Positions 32,529 through 43,229 of a stretch of DNA of 64,000 nucleotides are shown piece after piece (position 1 is the stretch's first letter; every line of letters starts with the position of its first letter). The notes below the pieces were generated by a model that saw nothing but the letters and a program-made list of their open reading frames with translations, searched no databases and had not been told where the DNA came from. The DNA lies in assembly GCA_037975125.1 (NCBI GenBank), contig JAJQOW010000210.1, forward strand, positions 90,489 to 154,488, read 5' to 3'. Both the position numbers and the translations under genes were made by a program. The DNA is from Latrodectus hesperus. Taxonomy: Eukaryota > Arthropoda > Arachnida > Araneae > Theridiidae.

Positions 32529-33656
32529 TTAATCTCTAAACCTTACTGGTTGTTTTATTTTTCGACCACACCTGGAAGTTGTTTGATTATTAATTGGAAG
32601 GTGTGGATATCTGTGATCTGAATTCTCATCAGTCAGTTTAGCTTGTGCCTGCTTGTTAACTTTGTCCATGACCAACAATATCTGCATTAATTGTTGTAAT
32701 TCTTTATCATGCGCTTGCTTTTCTGCTATAGTATCATAGTCAATGATCGAGACAGATTCAATTCGTGATAAAGCATCAGCACCGACATTATCTGTTCCTA
32801 GAATATGATCTATATTAGTGGAAAATTCAGAAATATATTGTAGTTGTAGTAGCTGCCTTGGTGATGCTTTTTCATTTTTCTGTCGAAATGCAAACGTGAG
32901 AGGCTTGTGATCAATATAGATTCTGAAATCCTTGCCTTCTAACGGACGTTTGAAGTGTTTTATAGAAAGGTATATTCCCAACAGTTCTCTGTCGTAGATA
33001 CTATACTTTCTCAGTGTATCATTCAGTTTCTTGGAGTAGAAAGCTATTGGCTTCCAGCTATTATTTTCATACTGTTGAAGTACTGAGCCAACTGCAAAAT
33101 TTGATGCATCAGTGCAAAGTGATAAAGGCAATCCATTTCTTGGAAATGATAGAAGATCAGCTTCAGAAAGGTCAGCTTTACATTTTTCAATGCTCCTTAT
33201 TGTGTCATCAGTCCAAGGCACTTTTCTGCGGTCCTTCTTTCTTGCTCTTTTCAGCAGTTCATGCAGAGGTGCTTGGGTCTTTGCTGTATCCTTCAGGTAT
33301 CTTCTATAAAAGTTTATCACACCAAGAAATGATCGCAAGTCATGAATAGTTGATCGTAATTTGTAGTTTGTAATGGCTTCAATTTTATCCGGTAATGGGC
33401 GAGAACCTTCTGCAGTGATTAGATATCCCAAATATTCAACTTGGTCAAATCCCATCACTGATTTGGAAATATTAATCCGAAGTCCATATTGCTGTAATCT
33501 TTCAAATACCATATTTAGATGTTTCTTATGTTCTTCTTCTGAAGAGGAAGCCACAAGTACATCATCAAGATAAGGAAATACAAAATCCAGCCCAAATAGT
33601 ATTTCCGTAATGAAACGCTGGAAGGTTGAAGGTGCATTTTTCAAACCAAAACTCAT
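32529..33656 (-). pseudogene. Gypsy Pol: RT palm, RNase H, integrase tail
   Basis: The open frame (375 codons) begins MSFGLKNAPSTFQRFI (RT motif B). It keeps an intact FPYLDDVLVAS catalytic box and LGYLITAEG. RNase H follows: LCTDASNFAVGSVLQQ (Asp), YDRELLGIYLSIKHF (Glu) and GTDNVGADALSRI (Asp). After about 30 further residues the frame passes straight to the end of the integrase region (SRCGRKIKQPVRFRD), so nearly the entire integrase has been deleted. RT motif A and the part before it (33657-33960) carry stops. The element cannot integrate by itself. Confidence 0.75.
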
Positions 33657-33959
33657 TACATTGAACTCTTATAGCCCAAATGGAGTGGTTATGGCATTTT
33701 TTCTTTATCATTCTCAGCAATAGGTATCTGATAGTATATTAGAAAAAATTATTTTATCTTTCAGGATATAGTGGATAATCTCAATTCCAGGAATTGGATA
33801 ACTATCTGGCACTGTTTGTGCATTTAATCGCCACATGGTCTTAATGTGCCATCCTTCTTATTTACTAGGTGTAGTGGACTAGCCCACTGAGATTTAGAGG
33901 TTCTGATAATGTCATTATCCAGCATTAACTGAAATTCCTGCTTTGCCAGCTTCAATTTA

Positions 33960-34529
33960 TCAGGTGCTAGTTGTCTCGCCTTTGAATAAACTGGTTGGCC
34001 AGTTGTATTGATATGGTGCTCTACACCATGCTTGCTTCACAACTCTGTTTACCAAATTAGGTTTAGTTAAGTCAGGGTAGGATTTAAGCAAGTAGAAATA
34101 TTTGGAGGTTTCGTTGACAGCACTGAGATCATAATTTCCTTGGATAGAACCAACTCCCCCTTTTGTTGAAAGGTTTGTTGCTCCGTCGATTAATTTCCTG
34201 TGGTATATATCTATTAATAATTTAAACTTTTGGAGAAAATCAGCACCTATGATTCCTTGGTTAAACTTGGCAACAATGAATGACCACTGAAATGGGCATC
34301 TTAAGCTTAGGTTCAGTGTTATCATTTTCACACCATATGTTAATATCTCTGGGTCATTTGCAGCATATAATTTATATTTAGAGACTTGGCACTCACCTTT
34401 TGTTTTACTCCAAGGAAGAATTGAAACATCGGCTCCACTATCAACAAGAAATTTGCAACCAATTCCTCTATCCCTGACAAATAACTGGTATTTGCGCCCC
34501 AACATTTCAGCAGCAGGACTCGCCGCCAC
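33960..34529 (-). pseudogene. Gypsy aspartic protease
   Basis: The 189-codon frame holds CKFLVDSGADVSILPWSK, the retropepsin D-S/T-G-A active site, then LYAANDPEILTYGVKMITL and QGIIGADFLQKFKLLID, the flap and C-terminal G-A-D block. It continues to a linker that normally leads into the RT. Here the linker enters another frame, so Pol is broken. Confidence 0.7.
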
Positions 34530-34531
34530 GT

Positions 34532-35183
34532 CTAATGCTGGGACTGGTTTCCCGACTCATTCCAACTACATGGCTGTATGCATTTGTCGGGGAGGCATTT
34601 CTTCCCGAATTTTAAATGGCAATAGCAGAATTTCCCTAGTGGATTGTAGTGGCATCTCGATTTAGAACAACTCCCACTCCTCTGATGGTGACGAGGGCTA
34701 CGTCTCCGGGACTTCTGCTGCAGCTTCATTGAGGAAATTTGGCATTCGAGTGAAGCAATTTTAGCCAGGAGTTGGTCCACTACCACAGAGTCCTACTGTA
34801 CTGCTGCAACATCCATTGTTCTCGGTCCCATCTCTGTGATCTCATCAGCCATAATTGCTAGTTTATCAAGGTTTTCTTCACTAACGATGATCACCCCTTG
34901 ACTGAATCTGGCATCTTATCTAGCCACACAAGGTGTGCAATGCTTTTTCTGAAACGTCAGTACCAACAAGAGCACGCATTTTTCTGAGGAGTTGACTCGG
35001 TAGCAGGTCCCCTAACTCAAGTCCAGTTAGAAGCAGTTTTATATTTTTGTTTTCACTTTCAACGAAAATTTGCAACAGTCGTTTCTTTGCTTCCGAATAT
35101 TTGTTTGGAGAAGGATCCTTCACAATGTCCCAAATATCATCAAGAATTTTCGGTTCTAATTGAGTGACGAAGTGGCTAAACAT
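34532..35183 (-). pseudogene. Gypsy Gag, two pieces
   Basis: The first piece (35183-34920) shows a helical Gag segment with LEPKILDDIWDIVKDPSPNKY, KRLLQIFVESENKNIKLLL and LLRKMRALVG. This order recurs in the second Gypsy gag at 37.4-37.8 kb (LDPDILNSVYDILERPP, LNRMRSLAGD). The second piece (34786-34532) has a basic Arg/Ser stretch and CYCHLKFGKKCLPDKCIQPC, the Cys/His nucleic-acid-binding motif. Stops and a frame change in between and the loss of an N-terminal start mark it as inactive. Confidence 0.65.
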
Positions 35184-35342
35184 ACTCTCCTCCGAGGTAA
35201 TTCTACAGATCTTGAACTGCGCTTCAACATTTTAAAACCATATTTCATGTTTGTCGAACCAGAACAGCCGTACATTTATACTCACGCAACTTGCTTCTAA
35301 TGTTTCCGTGTCAGGCATTTTGAATTATAAAGCAGATTGAAA

Positions 35343-35360
35343 TCACATCCTGGTCACAAA
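35343..35360 (-). other. Gypsy primer-binding site region
   Basis: The minus strand reads TTTGTGACCAGGATGTGA directly after the 5' LTR. It is similar in layout to TGGTGACC...-type PBSs of arthropod Gypsy elements but altered; the tRNA is not assigned. Confidence 0.45.
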
Positions 35361-35797
35361 TTATTAGAGGGATTGTTCATTCGTATTTAGTTTATTAGAT
35401 TGCGTGATGCTCAAAATAACTCAACAAGGTTCAGCATCTAATGGATATTTTATTAAGCGCACAGCATCGATCTATCAGCGAAGCAACTAAACATGGCGCT
35501 CAAAAACATGTTTTCTTCAAGTACAGTTCGGTTTCCAGTTAACATTGAGATAAACAGTTAAAAGATATAAAACTAAAATTACATAAAACTGAAATATAAA
35601 TTACTACAATTATTACACAAAAATTAACAATTACTAATTAATTTTGAATAAAATAAACTTAACATTTATTACTTAAGGAAATATAATTAATTTGTTTTCT
35701 TTATAACCCTGTCAGACATCATTCAATCAATTTGAGAAACCTGTTTGACAGGTGCAGCCATCTAGTGGCATAAATAACAATAACTGTTGTCCTTACA
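35361..35797 (-). repeat. Gypsy 5' LTR
   Basis: It starts TGTAAGGACAAC at 35797 and ends CCCTCTAATAA at 35361 (minus strand). It carries a CTCF-core-like CCACTAGATGGCTG (plus 35755-35768). The partner is the split copy at 25370-25502 plus 30993-31299. Confidence 0.85.
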
Positions 35798-36329
35798 AAA
35801 TACAGAAAGGTCACCCCAGCCTTGAAGGTCTTATAAGAAACATGAAATGCAAATAGTGTTTATACTTAGTCTTTAAATTTATGTTTTTGGTTTACACGTA
35901 GTATTTATTAGCAGTTCTTGCAGGTTTGGATCTGGATTTAATTTTGATTACTATAAATTAAATGTATTTTGGCAACATTGGATTTAATATTATATATTGG
36001 CTTGACTTTTATTTCTTTTATTCTGGTTTCATATTTTGGTTTGACATTTTTAGTGTGGCTTTGGGGTGTATTGGCTTCTTTAAGACTATGTCTTGGGCAA
36101 ATGCAGAAAAACCATGCTTTGTACCAATGTGGTCAACACCGCCTGAAGAAGCTGGTCATGTTGGTATTTCCTTCCGTTTTCCTTTATTCTAATTTCTTTG
36201 AAATTTGAAACTACATATTGAACATTTTTCTATCTGTTTACTATATTTCGTATTTCAATGTATTATTCTCCATTTAGTATTTGATTATTATACTCAATTT
36301 GGTTTTTAATTAATTTTATAAAAATTTAC

Positions 36330-36332
<3 letters not shown>
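35798..36332. other. Spacer with unidentified transposon-like remains
   Basis: Two overlapping frames of 76-79 codons (35962-36208) exist. The less AT-rich part 36060-36180 (SWANAEKPCFVPMWSTPPEE in one frame) may be decayed coding sequence, but no family fits. Confidence 0.3.

Positions 36333-36395
<63 letters not shown>
36333..36395. repeat. (TA)n microsatellite
   Basis: 63 bases of TA directly abut the LTR-like repeat that begins at 36397. Confidence 0.95.
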
Positions 36396-36396
<1 letters not shown>

Positions 36397-36398
<2 letters not shown>

Positions 36399-36536
36399 GT
36401 GTAGAACGGCCGAGAAAATTAAAGATTACCATTTCCTAGACTACAGATTTAATTGTTTACAAACTAACATTCAATATCAAAAAGAAAACACAAACTAACT
36501 CAAAGCCTTCTGCTCCTACCAAAATATTACGACCCA
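36397..36536 (-). repeat. LTR-like repeat, copy A
   Basis: It shares with 40315-40458 the phrases AGAACGGCCGAGAAAATTAA, CACAAAC-AAC and AATATTACGACC at about 80 per cent identity by eye, in the same orientation. One end reads CTCGGCCGTTCTACACAT on the minus strand, compatible with an LTR end in CA. Best read as the 3' LTR of a minus-strand Gypsy-type element. Confidence 0.55.
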
Positions 36537-36589
36537 TCGCGGACCTCGTTCCGCCGATACTGTTCTAAAATACGGCAACCTCTTGAAAG

Positions 36590-37755
36590 AGATCAAACCA
36601 CGCCAAGCGCGGTTTGTTGATCGCCAAACAATCACCAGATACTACAACTCCCCCGCAAGACTGATGTTTGATGAGAGAGACGTCCGAGAGTCAATCAGAC
36701 GGTTATTTTTGACATCGACAAGTAACTCAAAATGTTTAAGAAAATCAACACCTATAATTGGTTGGTTTACGTCAGCAATGCCGAATTACCACGAAAATAT
36801 TCGGCGGAGATTTAAAACAATAATGAGACGTTCATTGCCAAAAGTAGAAATTTTAGTGCCATTTGCTGCATATAAGGCTAAATTTTCAGAGGGTGTGGTT
36901 TTTGGAGCATATGTTTTAGGCAAAACAGATATGTCTGCTCCTGTGTCCATTAGGAAATTTAATTTCGAAGATGGGTCGGCCAGAAGAATACGATTCACTT
37001 GGCGGTCGCTAGATTGGCCAGTGAGTGATCACCTATTTAGTTTCCCTTACTGAAGAAAAGAACATGGAGCTTGGCACTTTCGCGCTTGATCGCCGAAATT
37101 GACATGGTAAAAACAGAATTCATTCGTACGTTCCTTGTAGTGACTGAAGTTAGTGCGAGAGCGGGAACTATCGCGAGATCTACTGCGTTGAAATGATCGG
37201 CGGAAATTACGTCTAAGGCTACGGGAACTGCGTTCCAGGGTGGTGCTTATTTCGCTAACCTGTTGAGTTAACTGCGCTACTTGGAGTTCCAGGTGAGTCA
37301 TGACAGAATCATGAGAGTTAGGGTGATAGAATTTACATACGAAGGGATAGCTAGATCGCTTATTTTGTCAGCAACTGCGGCATTTTATTCAAATCATCCT
37401 TGCTGAAAGCGGCTAAAATAGTTTGCGTGTTATATGGCAGCCTCATGAGACATAACGAGCGTAAAAACGCTTCACCCACGGTATCCCCAGCTAACGAACG
37501 CATGCGATTTAGTAATTGGGAGGGCCTTTGGTCACCGCGTTCTACTCTCTGCAATAAGGTTCTAATTCTAGATGATTCACTTTCGGAATGAACAGAAATT
37601 AGACGTTTTTTTAAGGCATCGTATTTCTCGGTAGTAGGTGGTCTCTCTAAAATGTCGTATACCGAATTTAGTATATCGGGATCTAAGCAGGAGAAAATAT
37701 GATTAAATTTTGTTAGATCGGACGTTATATTCGCCAGGAAAAACTGCGATTCCAA
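36590..37755 (-). pseudogene. Second Gypsy element: Gag and protease
   Basis: Minus strand: Gag (37755-37360) with MESQFFLANITSDLTKFNHI, LDPDILNSVYDILERPPTTEKY and LLNRMRSLAGDTVGEAFLRS; a linker with an Arg/Ser-rich stretch and the Cys/His motif CFYHVNFGDQARKCQAPC (37301-37047); protease with NFLMDTGADISVLPKTYAPK (36998-36786). The remainder to 36590 (FLKHFELLVDV-like in another frame) ends the protease. RT is absent. It resembles the Gag and protease of the 34-35 kb element in motif order but is a different copy or subfamily. Confidence 0.7.
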
Positions 37756-38430
37756 CCTAATAAACCACAGGGAAGGGTTAGTTTTCCAGAAAAGTGGTAT
37801 TTTTACCGAAACGTGTGCAACCTGCGAAGGTGTGTGAAGGAGGGAGGATTTTAAGTAACGGAAAAATCATCAGATAAAGGCATGGTCAAAATTTAGCAGA
37901 CAAATAATTACAAAGTATACAAATCAATAATAGGGAAGTGCGTATAGTTTCGCTAACCAAGTTCGAATACCAAGATATATAATTGTTTCGAATACCAAGA
38001 TATATAAATGAGAAATACAATAAGCACAAAGAATATTATTTATGAAATATAAAAGAAGCAATGAATATTCATATAATGCAATACATTAAATCAAATAATA
38101 AAAACACAGCACGATGCGAAAGGATCGCTAAAATTGTGGAGTAGTGAACGGAATGTAGCTCATGGGGGAAAAATATGTACTAATAATAATTTAACTTAAA
38201 AAAACTTTGTGTTAAAATATATATGCACAATTTTCCAAGAAACCGACCCCAGTGAACAACCAAAGAGCCCATAACGCTACGTTTAAGAAAATTATAGAAA
38301 GATCCTACCTGCATGCTAGCAGTTATGAATGATTACCAATCAGCACTGAGATTTACTCATGAGATCTCATGGAACTGTAGATGTTAATCTAAAGGAATTA
38401 CCAAATCCAAGTAAGGCTTGAAGATTAGGC

Positions 38431-38451
38431 GTGATCAAGTCCGGGTCACCA
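38431..38451 (-). other. Primer-binding site of the second Gypsy element
   Basis: The minus strand reads TGGTGACCCGGACTTGATCA, the TGGTGACC...-type PBS of many arthropod Gypsy elements. To its right begins the 5' LTR (ending GCACACTATATC on the minus strand). It lies 680 bases upstream of the Gag start at 37755, with a long leader between. Confidence 0.6.
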
Positions 38452-38746
38452 GATATAGTGTGCAGGTTAACTGGTTTCTTAAATAATGGCAGCGCACACT
38501 ATATATTGAAATTAACTGAATTTTATTGCTAATTAAAGAAATTCAAAAAAAGTCGTAAACACATAAAATCTCTGAGAGAGAAGCGATTTCCAAAATTGGT
38601 ACGCTCACATCGTCGGGGAAAACGTGAATGTGCTCCGTTGCTCACCGTGTGCTATTATTCGGAGAAGATTGGTGTTGGCAATGTTCAGGTAGAAAGTTTT
38701 TCTAGTTGCTGCTGCCAACTTCTGAGCAAAAGTGTTTTACCACAAG
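38452..38746 (-). repeat. Probable 5' LTR of the second Gypsy element
   Basis: Placed by its position next to the PBS. It includes AATAAA on the minus strand (in TTAGCAATAAAATTCAG, near plus 38525). Its outer end is not fixed; the SINE at 38757 may interrupt it. No second copy is in the window. Confidence 0.4.
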
Positions 38747-38756
38747 TTCTTAGAGT

Positions 38757-38986
38757 TAGGGCGCTCCGTGGCTGAGTGGTCAAAGCATCACTCCGCTAAT
38801 CGCTTGAGAGCGTAGGAGTGTGGGTTCGATTCCCACCGTGGCCCTGGGTGTTTTCTTCGTTATCTTCTGTAGTTGTACATCTGTCATTGTGCTATTTGTC
38901 CTATTATCGATGAAGACTTACACGCAGGATCTCAAGAATCAAGCATACAAGTCTGAATGTATGTAATGTAATAAATAAAAATAAAA
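38757..38986 (+). mobile_element. tRNA-Ser/Leu-like SINE with intact target duplication, copy C
   Basis: 230 bases flanked by perfect TTCTTAGAGT repeats (38747-38756 and 38987-38996). The head has A box TGGCTGAGTGG (38769-38779), a class-II-like long variable region and B box GGTTCGATTCC (38823-38833). A 150-base body follows, ending in ATGTAATGTAATAAATAAAAATAAAA-like repeats. The acceptor stem does not pair (CGCTCCG against CGTGGCC), so it is not a working tRNA gene. The body is unrelated to SINE copies A and B. Intact boxes and duplication indicate a younger family, transcribed by pol III and moved by a LINE's enzymes (known SINE biology). Confidence 0.85.
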
Positions 38987-38999
38987 TTCTTAGAGTAAA

Positions 39000-40314
39000 T
39001 AGGCTTACGACAAACTTTCGCTTCAATTGGGTTTCCACACAAATGCAGGTGTTAATATAATTTTCCCTCCTTCTCGATCTACTAAATCTGGAATTGGTGA
39101 TGAGTAAACTATACAGATTTGAGTTCCAGAATTTATGATAGCTTCCGTTATTAGAGAGTTAATGAAGACATCAATTTTCTGTAATGGTTGAATAATAGTT
39201 TCTTTCGATTCAGTTCGTATGTGAGTCGAGTCAACTTTATCTACTACAGCATCTTCTTTCGATATTCTATTTGTATTCCTCGAAGTTGTAGAATACGCCT
39301 TTTCATTCTTTTTAATATATCAATATCCGCTTCTCTTTTCTGAGCACTCTCTTGCTAGGTGTTGATAACTACCGCAAATATAGGATTCCTTTCATTTTGC
39401 GGTAAAACTTTGTTTCGTGTATTCTCTTCTTTTGGGTGGTGGAATATATTTATCTTGCACGTATGTTGAATCCATAAACTTTGGACATTTCGTTTCGAAT
39501 TTTGTCAAATGATTTTCTTCTTGCTTCAAAATAAATATCACATTCTCTAGCTAGTTCTTGTGGTTTCAACCATTGATTTCCTTGGCGTAAGGCGATGTGC
39601 GAAGCTGTTTCTCCATCTAGTGTTTTGAACAGTTTATCGGAGATGATTAATTCTTTTAATGTTCCAAAATCTGTTACTTCTCTTGATTTACAATAATTGT
39701 CCCATGTCGATGTTAATCGTGAGGCAAATTGAATATGTGATTCCCAAGAACAACGCTTTGCTTCTCTAAATTTTTCTACGCATGCTGGAGGAGTAAGTTG
39801 ATATTTTTTTAGAATTAAATTTTTTATTTTTTCATAATCCTGCTAATCATCTTCTTTTATGTAGACAAGAACGTTTGCCCCTTTTTCACCGATTAATTTC
39901 AATAATATTTCTGCCTTGAATTCTTCCGGAACTTTCTTGTGTTTAAATGCTCTTTCTATTTAATCGAAAAATATATTCCAAGATTCTGTTCTTTTCGGTA
40001 CTGGTATCGTTAGCGTTTCTTTTCCCTTGATCAGCTTGTCGAGTGGAATTTCGAATTCGACTCCGGTGTTCGAAATTGAAAATGGCGTCGGACAACTGCT
40101 CGTTATGTTCTGCGTCGGTTGGATTTTTGCTCTTATTCTAATTCGTGTTTTCTTAATCTTTATTCTTCAGCTTGTATTCGTTCGAACTCTTCTTTTGTTT
40201 TTATAACTTTTCTCACTTTAGAATCCTGTTGACAGTTTTCTTCTTTCTTCGAATTATCCAAGGTAAGCCATTTCGTTCTTCTCAGCTCTGGTTCTCAAAA
40301 GAGAGTGTGTTGTG
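39000..40314 (-). pseudogene. Third Gypsy-type element: Gag and protease fossil
   Basis: The minus strand from 40314 gives, in changing frames, VRKVIKTKEEFERIQAEE, then GNHIFNLPH-like, KCPKFMDSTYVQDKYIPPPK, a zinc knuckle remnant ICGSYQHLARECSEKRSG, and at 39125 a protease-like site INSGTQICIVYSSPIPD with Asn in place of the catalytic Asp. Stops are frequent (more than ten), so the copy is old. It is preceded by LTR-like copy B. The coiled, charged Gag of this element differs from that at 34-38 kb. Confidence 0.55.
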
Positions 40315-40458
40315 ATGTGCAGAACGGCCGAGAAAATTAACGATCACCATTTACTGGACAACACATTTATTTATGTACAAACAAACATTTAATATCAAAA
40401 ACAATTCACAAACAAACTTGGAGCCTTCCGTTAGTATCCTACCAGAATATTACGACCT
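40315..40458 (-). repeat. LTR-like repeat, copy B
   Basis: Partner of 36397-36536. Positioned upstream (minus orientation) of the Gag fossil, as expected for a 5' LTR. The outer edge is uncertain. Confidence 0.55.
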
Positions 40459-42054
40459 AACGACCTTTCCAATTTTTAAATATTTTCCTGCATGAATTTC
40501 TCTTTTGATTTCTCGTAAAAAGAATTAAAAATATTCCAATAACTTCATTGATTAAATAGAAACTTACTACCATATAATTTTGTCATTTATTTCAATAATA
40601 AAAGAAAACTTATACACGCATTTATAACCATTTTTCATTGTAATGATTTTAATAAGAATTCTCAAATTCTATTAGTCAAGTTTAATTGATTTATTAAAGG
40701 AATTTCAATTCATTTTTTTCATTAGAACAGTCAAATGTGTTTGTGCATTTAAGTTGTTATGAAAATCATAAATAAAAAATGCATTTCATTCGGTGTATAA
40801 CTAAGCATTGAATATAGTAAACAAGGAATCTAACAAACAATCTAACAAGTAATCTACTGATACGAAAATATAACTTTAATTAAGAAAAGTCATTGTAAAA
40901 TATATTATTGTGAGTAATTATTATACAAATGTAGAAAGATATTGTAAATTATGAAACATTAAGCTAATATAATGTTTATTATGATATATTGTCAATAATA
41001 TTACTTAATTTTAAAATTGAAAAATACTTCCAATAATGAATTTTTGTCAACCCACTTGGAAGGCAACTTCATAATAACTGAGAAGACTATTTATGTTATA
41101 TAACTGCTATTTCTGGAACAAAAATAAGAGAATACCCATAAATATTTTTATCTAAAATCCTTCTTTCTGTTATAACACAAGAAATTTCAAAGTAATATTT
41201 TAAGAACATTAAAAACATTTTGTACAAGAGAATTATGAAATTTCCTTTTGAGAAAACAAAAAGTTCTCATCTAAATCACCAATACAAAAAACCAATCATT
41301 TTTCTAGTTTTTTTCCCCCAAAAATTTTGATTATGAACAAAGACTTCATTTTTACTTGTGTGCGTGTGCAGATCACGAAATCCCATTTTGTGTATCTGAC
41401 TTTACGCATTAAATTTGATCATGAAAGCAAAACTTCGTATATATATATACCGATGCATTTCATCAGAAAAATCAATGTATTTCAATGATTTCATTGAGAA
41501 ACCAACAAATTTCATTGCATTTATTAACAAGCAGAAAATTTACAGAAGTTTTTAATTTGGTATGCAAACCTAATATCTATTAAGAAAATGTACGTAGATT
41601 TTTTAAATTCAATTTGAAAGTACTGTTCATATTATATTTTGGAAAAAGAAATTCATAATTGAAGGAAATAAATGTTTTGCAAATTGTTAGAGATTTAATT
41701 AAACAAAATTGTTAGCAAATTTTAATGCGCGAACAGAAATGTTTTTCTTGGAAAATATTTCATATTATTTGTAATTATTTCTATACAAAATATTTTTTTG
41801 TTGAAAATAGTTATAAAAATTAAATAAAGCATGATTTCCCATCAAGCGAATCATGGCACTTTAGGCAATGAACATGCAATTACGTGCATTAGCATTGCAA
41901 TGCATACGCGCATTACGAGAGTATGTAATGCCGCGTGCAAGCGCATGTTAAAGAAAGAAAAGTCTGTGCATTTAAAACAAATCAAATGTTTTTTATTTTT
42001 TTATTTATTTATTTTTTTAATTTTTCTGCTGAATAATCTGTTTAACTAAGCTTC
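40459..42054. other. AT-rich stretch without recognised features
   Basis: No supported gene, repeat family or regulatory site. A 72-codon frame at 41831-42049 ends in a low-complexity Phe/Leu stretch and is not considered a gene. Confidence 0.5.
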
Positions 42055-43000
42055 GTAAAAGACTCTTTCAATCACTCTTCTGAGATCTTCTGAAGAAGAA
42101 AAGAAGCCAGTAAGGATATTGAATTATTCTTCAAAGAAATCAGTGAATGTGTTGGACAAAAACAAGCAACGGTGATGAGGATCTGTAATCCACTTTACTG
42201 ACATCGTTATAGCTCTGCAAGTGATGACAGGCATATTGTGCGTGTGGTAGTGATAGACCAATCATGAACCACAGCACAACTGATTCTGTCTGTTATGCAT
42301 CCATGACGTCAAATTGTTCACTCGTGCCATTCAACGCCACTTGTAGATGAATTTAATATCTGCAAGCCCCCATTGCTTCACTTACATATTATACGGTATT
42401 ACATATAAAATCGCAAATGTTTGACCCCTCAATAGTGCAATATATGACGCACTTTGATAATGGAAGGGAACGACATTGTTCTTACTGACGAGTCCCTGCA
42501 ATACCACAGTGGTCGAATTCGAGTCTGGATTCTTCGGGAGAGACTGATGAACTGTTGCTTAATGCATCACCATAATGGTTCTGCGCACGGTGACAGGGTT
42601 CTGGAAAGTATTAGATTTTACCCTTGCACTACTCTAGTACGCATTGTCTATAAATTGAACTGTCAGAGCTGCATATTTGAGGTTTTAGAGATCATGGTCC
42701 TCTCACACATTCAAAACTTGTCATCAGCCATTTCCAGCAGTTTAATATGCGACTATATGTGGCACATAATTTTTAAGTGTTTTCTTTTACTAATCAGTTT
42801 TCTTAACCAGTTCCTTCTCTTTATCACGAATCTATACCTAAACAACAATTGTGTTCCGGGTACACACCTTCCATACCAGGCTCACTTGGACTACGTTGAA
42901 ATTTCATAGGTAACTGTATCCCAAGGAAGACTTTAGATTCTGTATCGAGGCGTGTGGCAGAAGTTATATCTAATCATGGTTGATACTCTGGTTATTGTAC
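42055..43000 (+). pseudogene. Tc1-like transposase fossil
   Basis: Plus strand, several frames. DRHIVRVVVIDQS is the HTH end. ND-VLTDESLQYHSGRIRVWI carries the first catalytic Asp block (family: V-x-S/T-D-E-S). RLMNCCLMHHHNGSAHG and LVRIVYKLNCQSCIFEVLEI correspond to the region after it. Near the end, VSQGRL-ILYRGVWQKL matches IPQexIRxLyxSMxRRv of Tc1-like proteins. The D2 block (QQDNARPH) is lost. It ends just 12 bases before the next element. Clearly inactive. Confidence 0.6.
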
Positions 43001-43229
43001 AGAGGGAATTAACACATTTTTAGAACGATTTCGATTAGGAATTTTGAAAAAATAAATGTTTAGAAATAAAATGTTTGGCAACAGCTTATTATTTGAAATG
43101 AGAAATATCGTCTGCTACTTTTAAATTTATTGATTTTTCAAAATGTCGCATGTAAACAAGCTGTGGATTGATGGATATGTTTTTCGCTTTCCGAAGAGAA
43201 ATACTCTTATTCCAGGATTCAAAAACGTT

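Larger units (their letters stand above)
25370..35797 (-). mobile_element. Gypsy (Ty3-type) LTR retrotransposon, 3' LTR split by a LINE
   Basis: In minus orientation the order is: 5' LTR (35797-35361), PBS-like stretch, gag (35183-34532), protease (34529-33960), RT and RNase H (about 33960-32529), integrase remnant, 1.2 kb non-coding, purine tract, 3' LTR (31299-30982 and 25502-25370). The LTRs are about 437-440 bases without the insert. Their sequences differ at many positions, so the copy is clearly older than the BEL copy. The integrase is almost wholly lost and the N-terminal RT part is frameshifted. No env-like gene is present. About 4.8 kb remains without the LINE. Confidence 0.85.

Noticed and set aside
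33014..33573. Plus-strand frames of 65-111 codons
   Set aside because: They are shadows of the Gypsy Pol frame on the other strand.
38760..38846. A functional serine tRNA gene
   Set aside because: A and B boxes fit, but the acceptor stem does not pair and the sequence is the head of a SINE with tail and target duplication.
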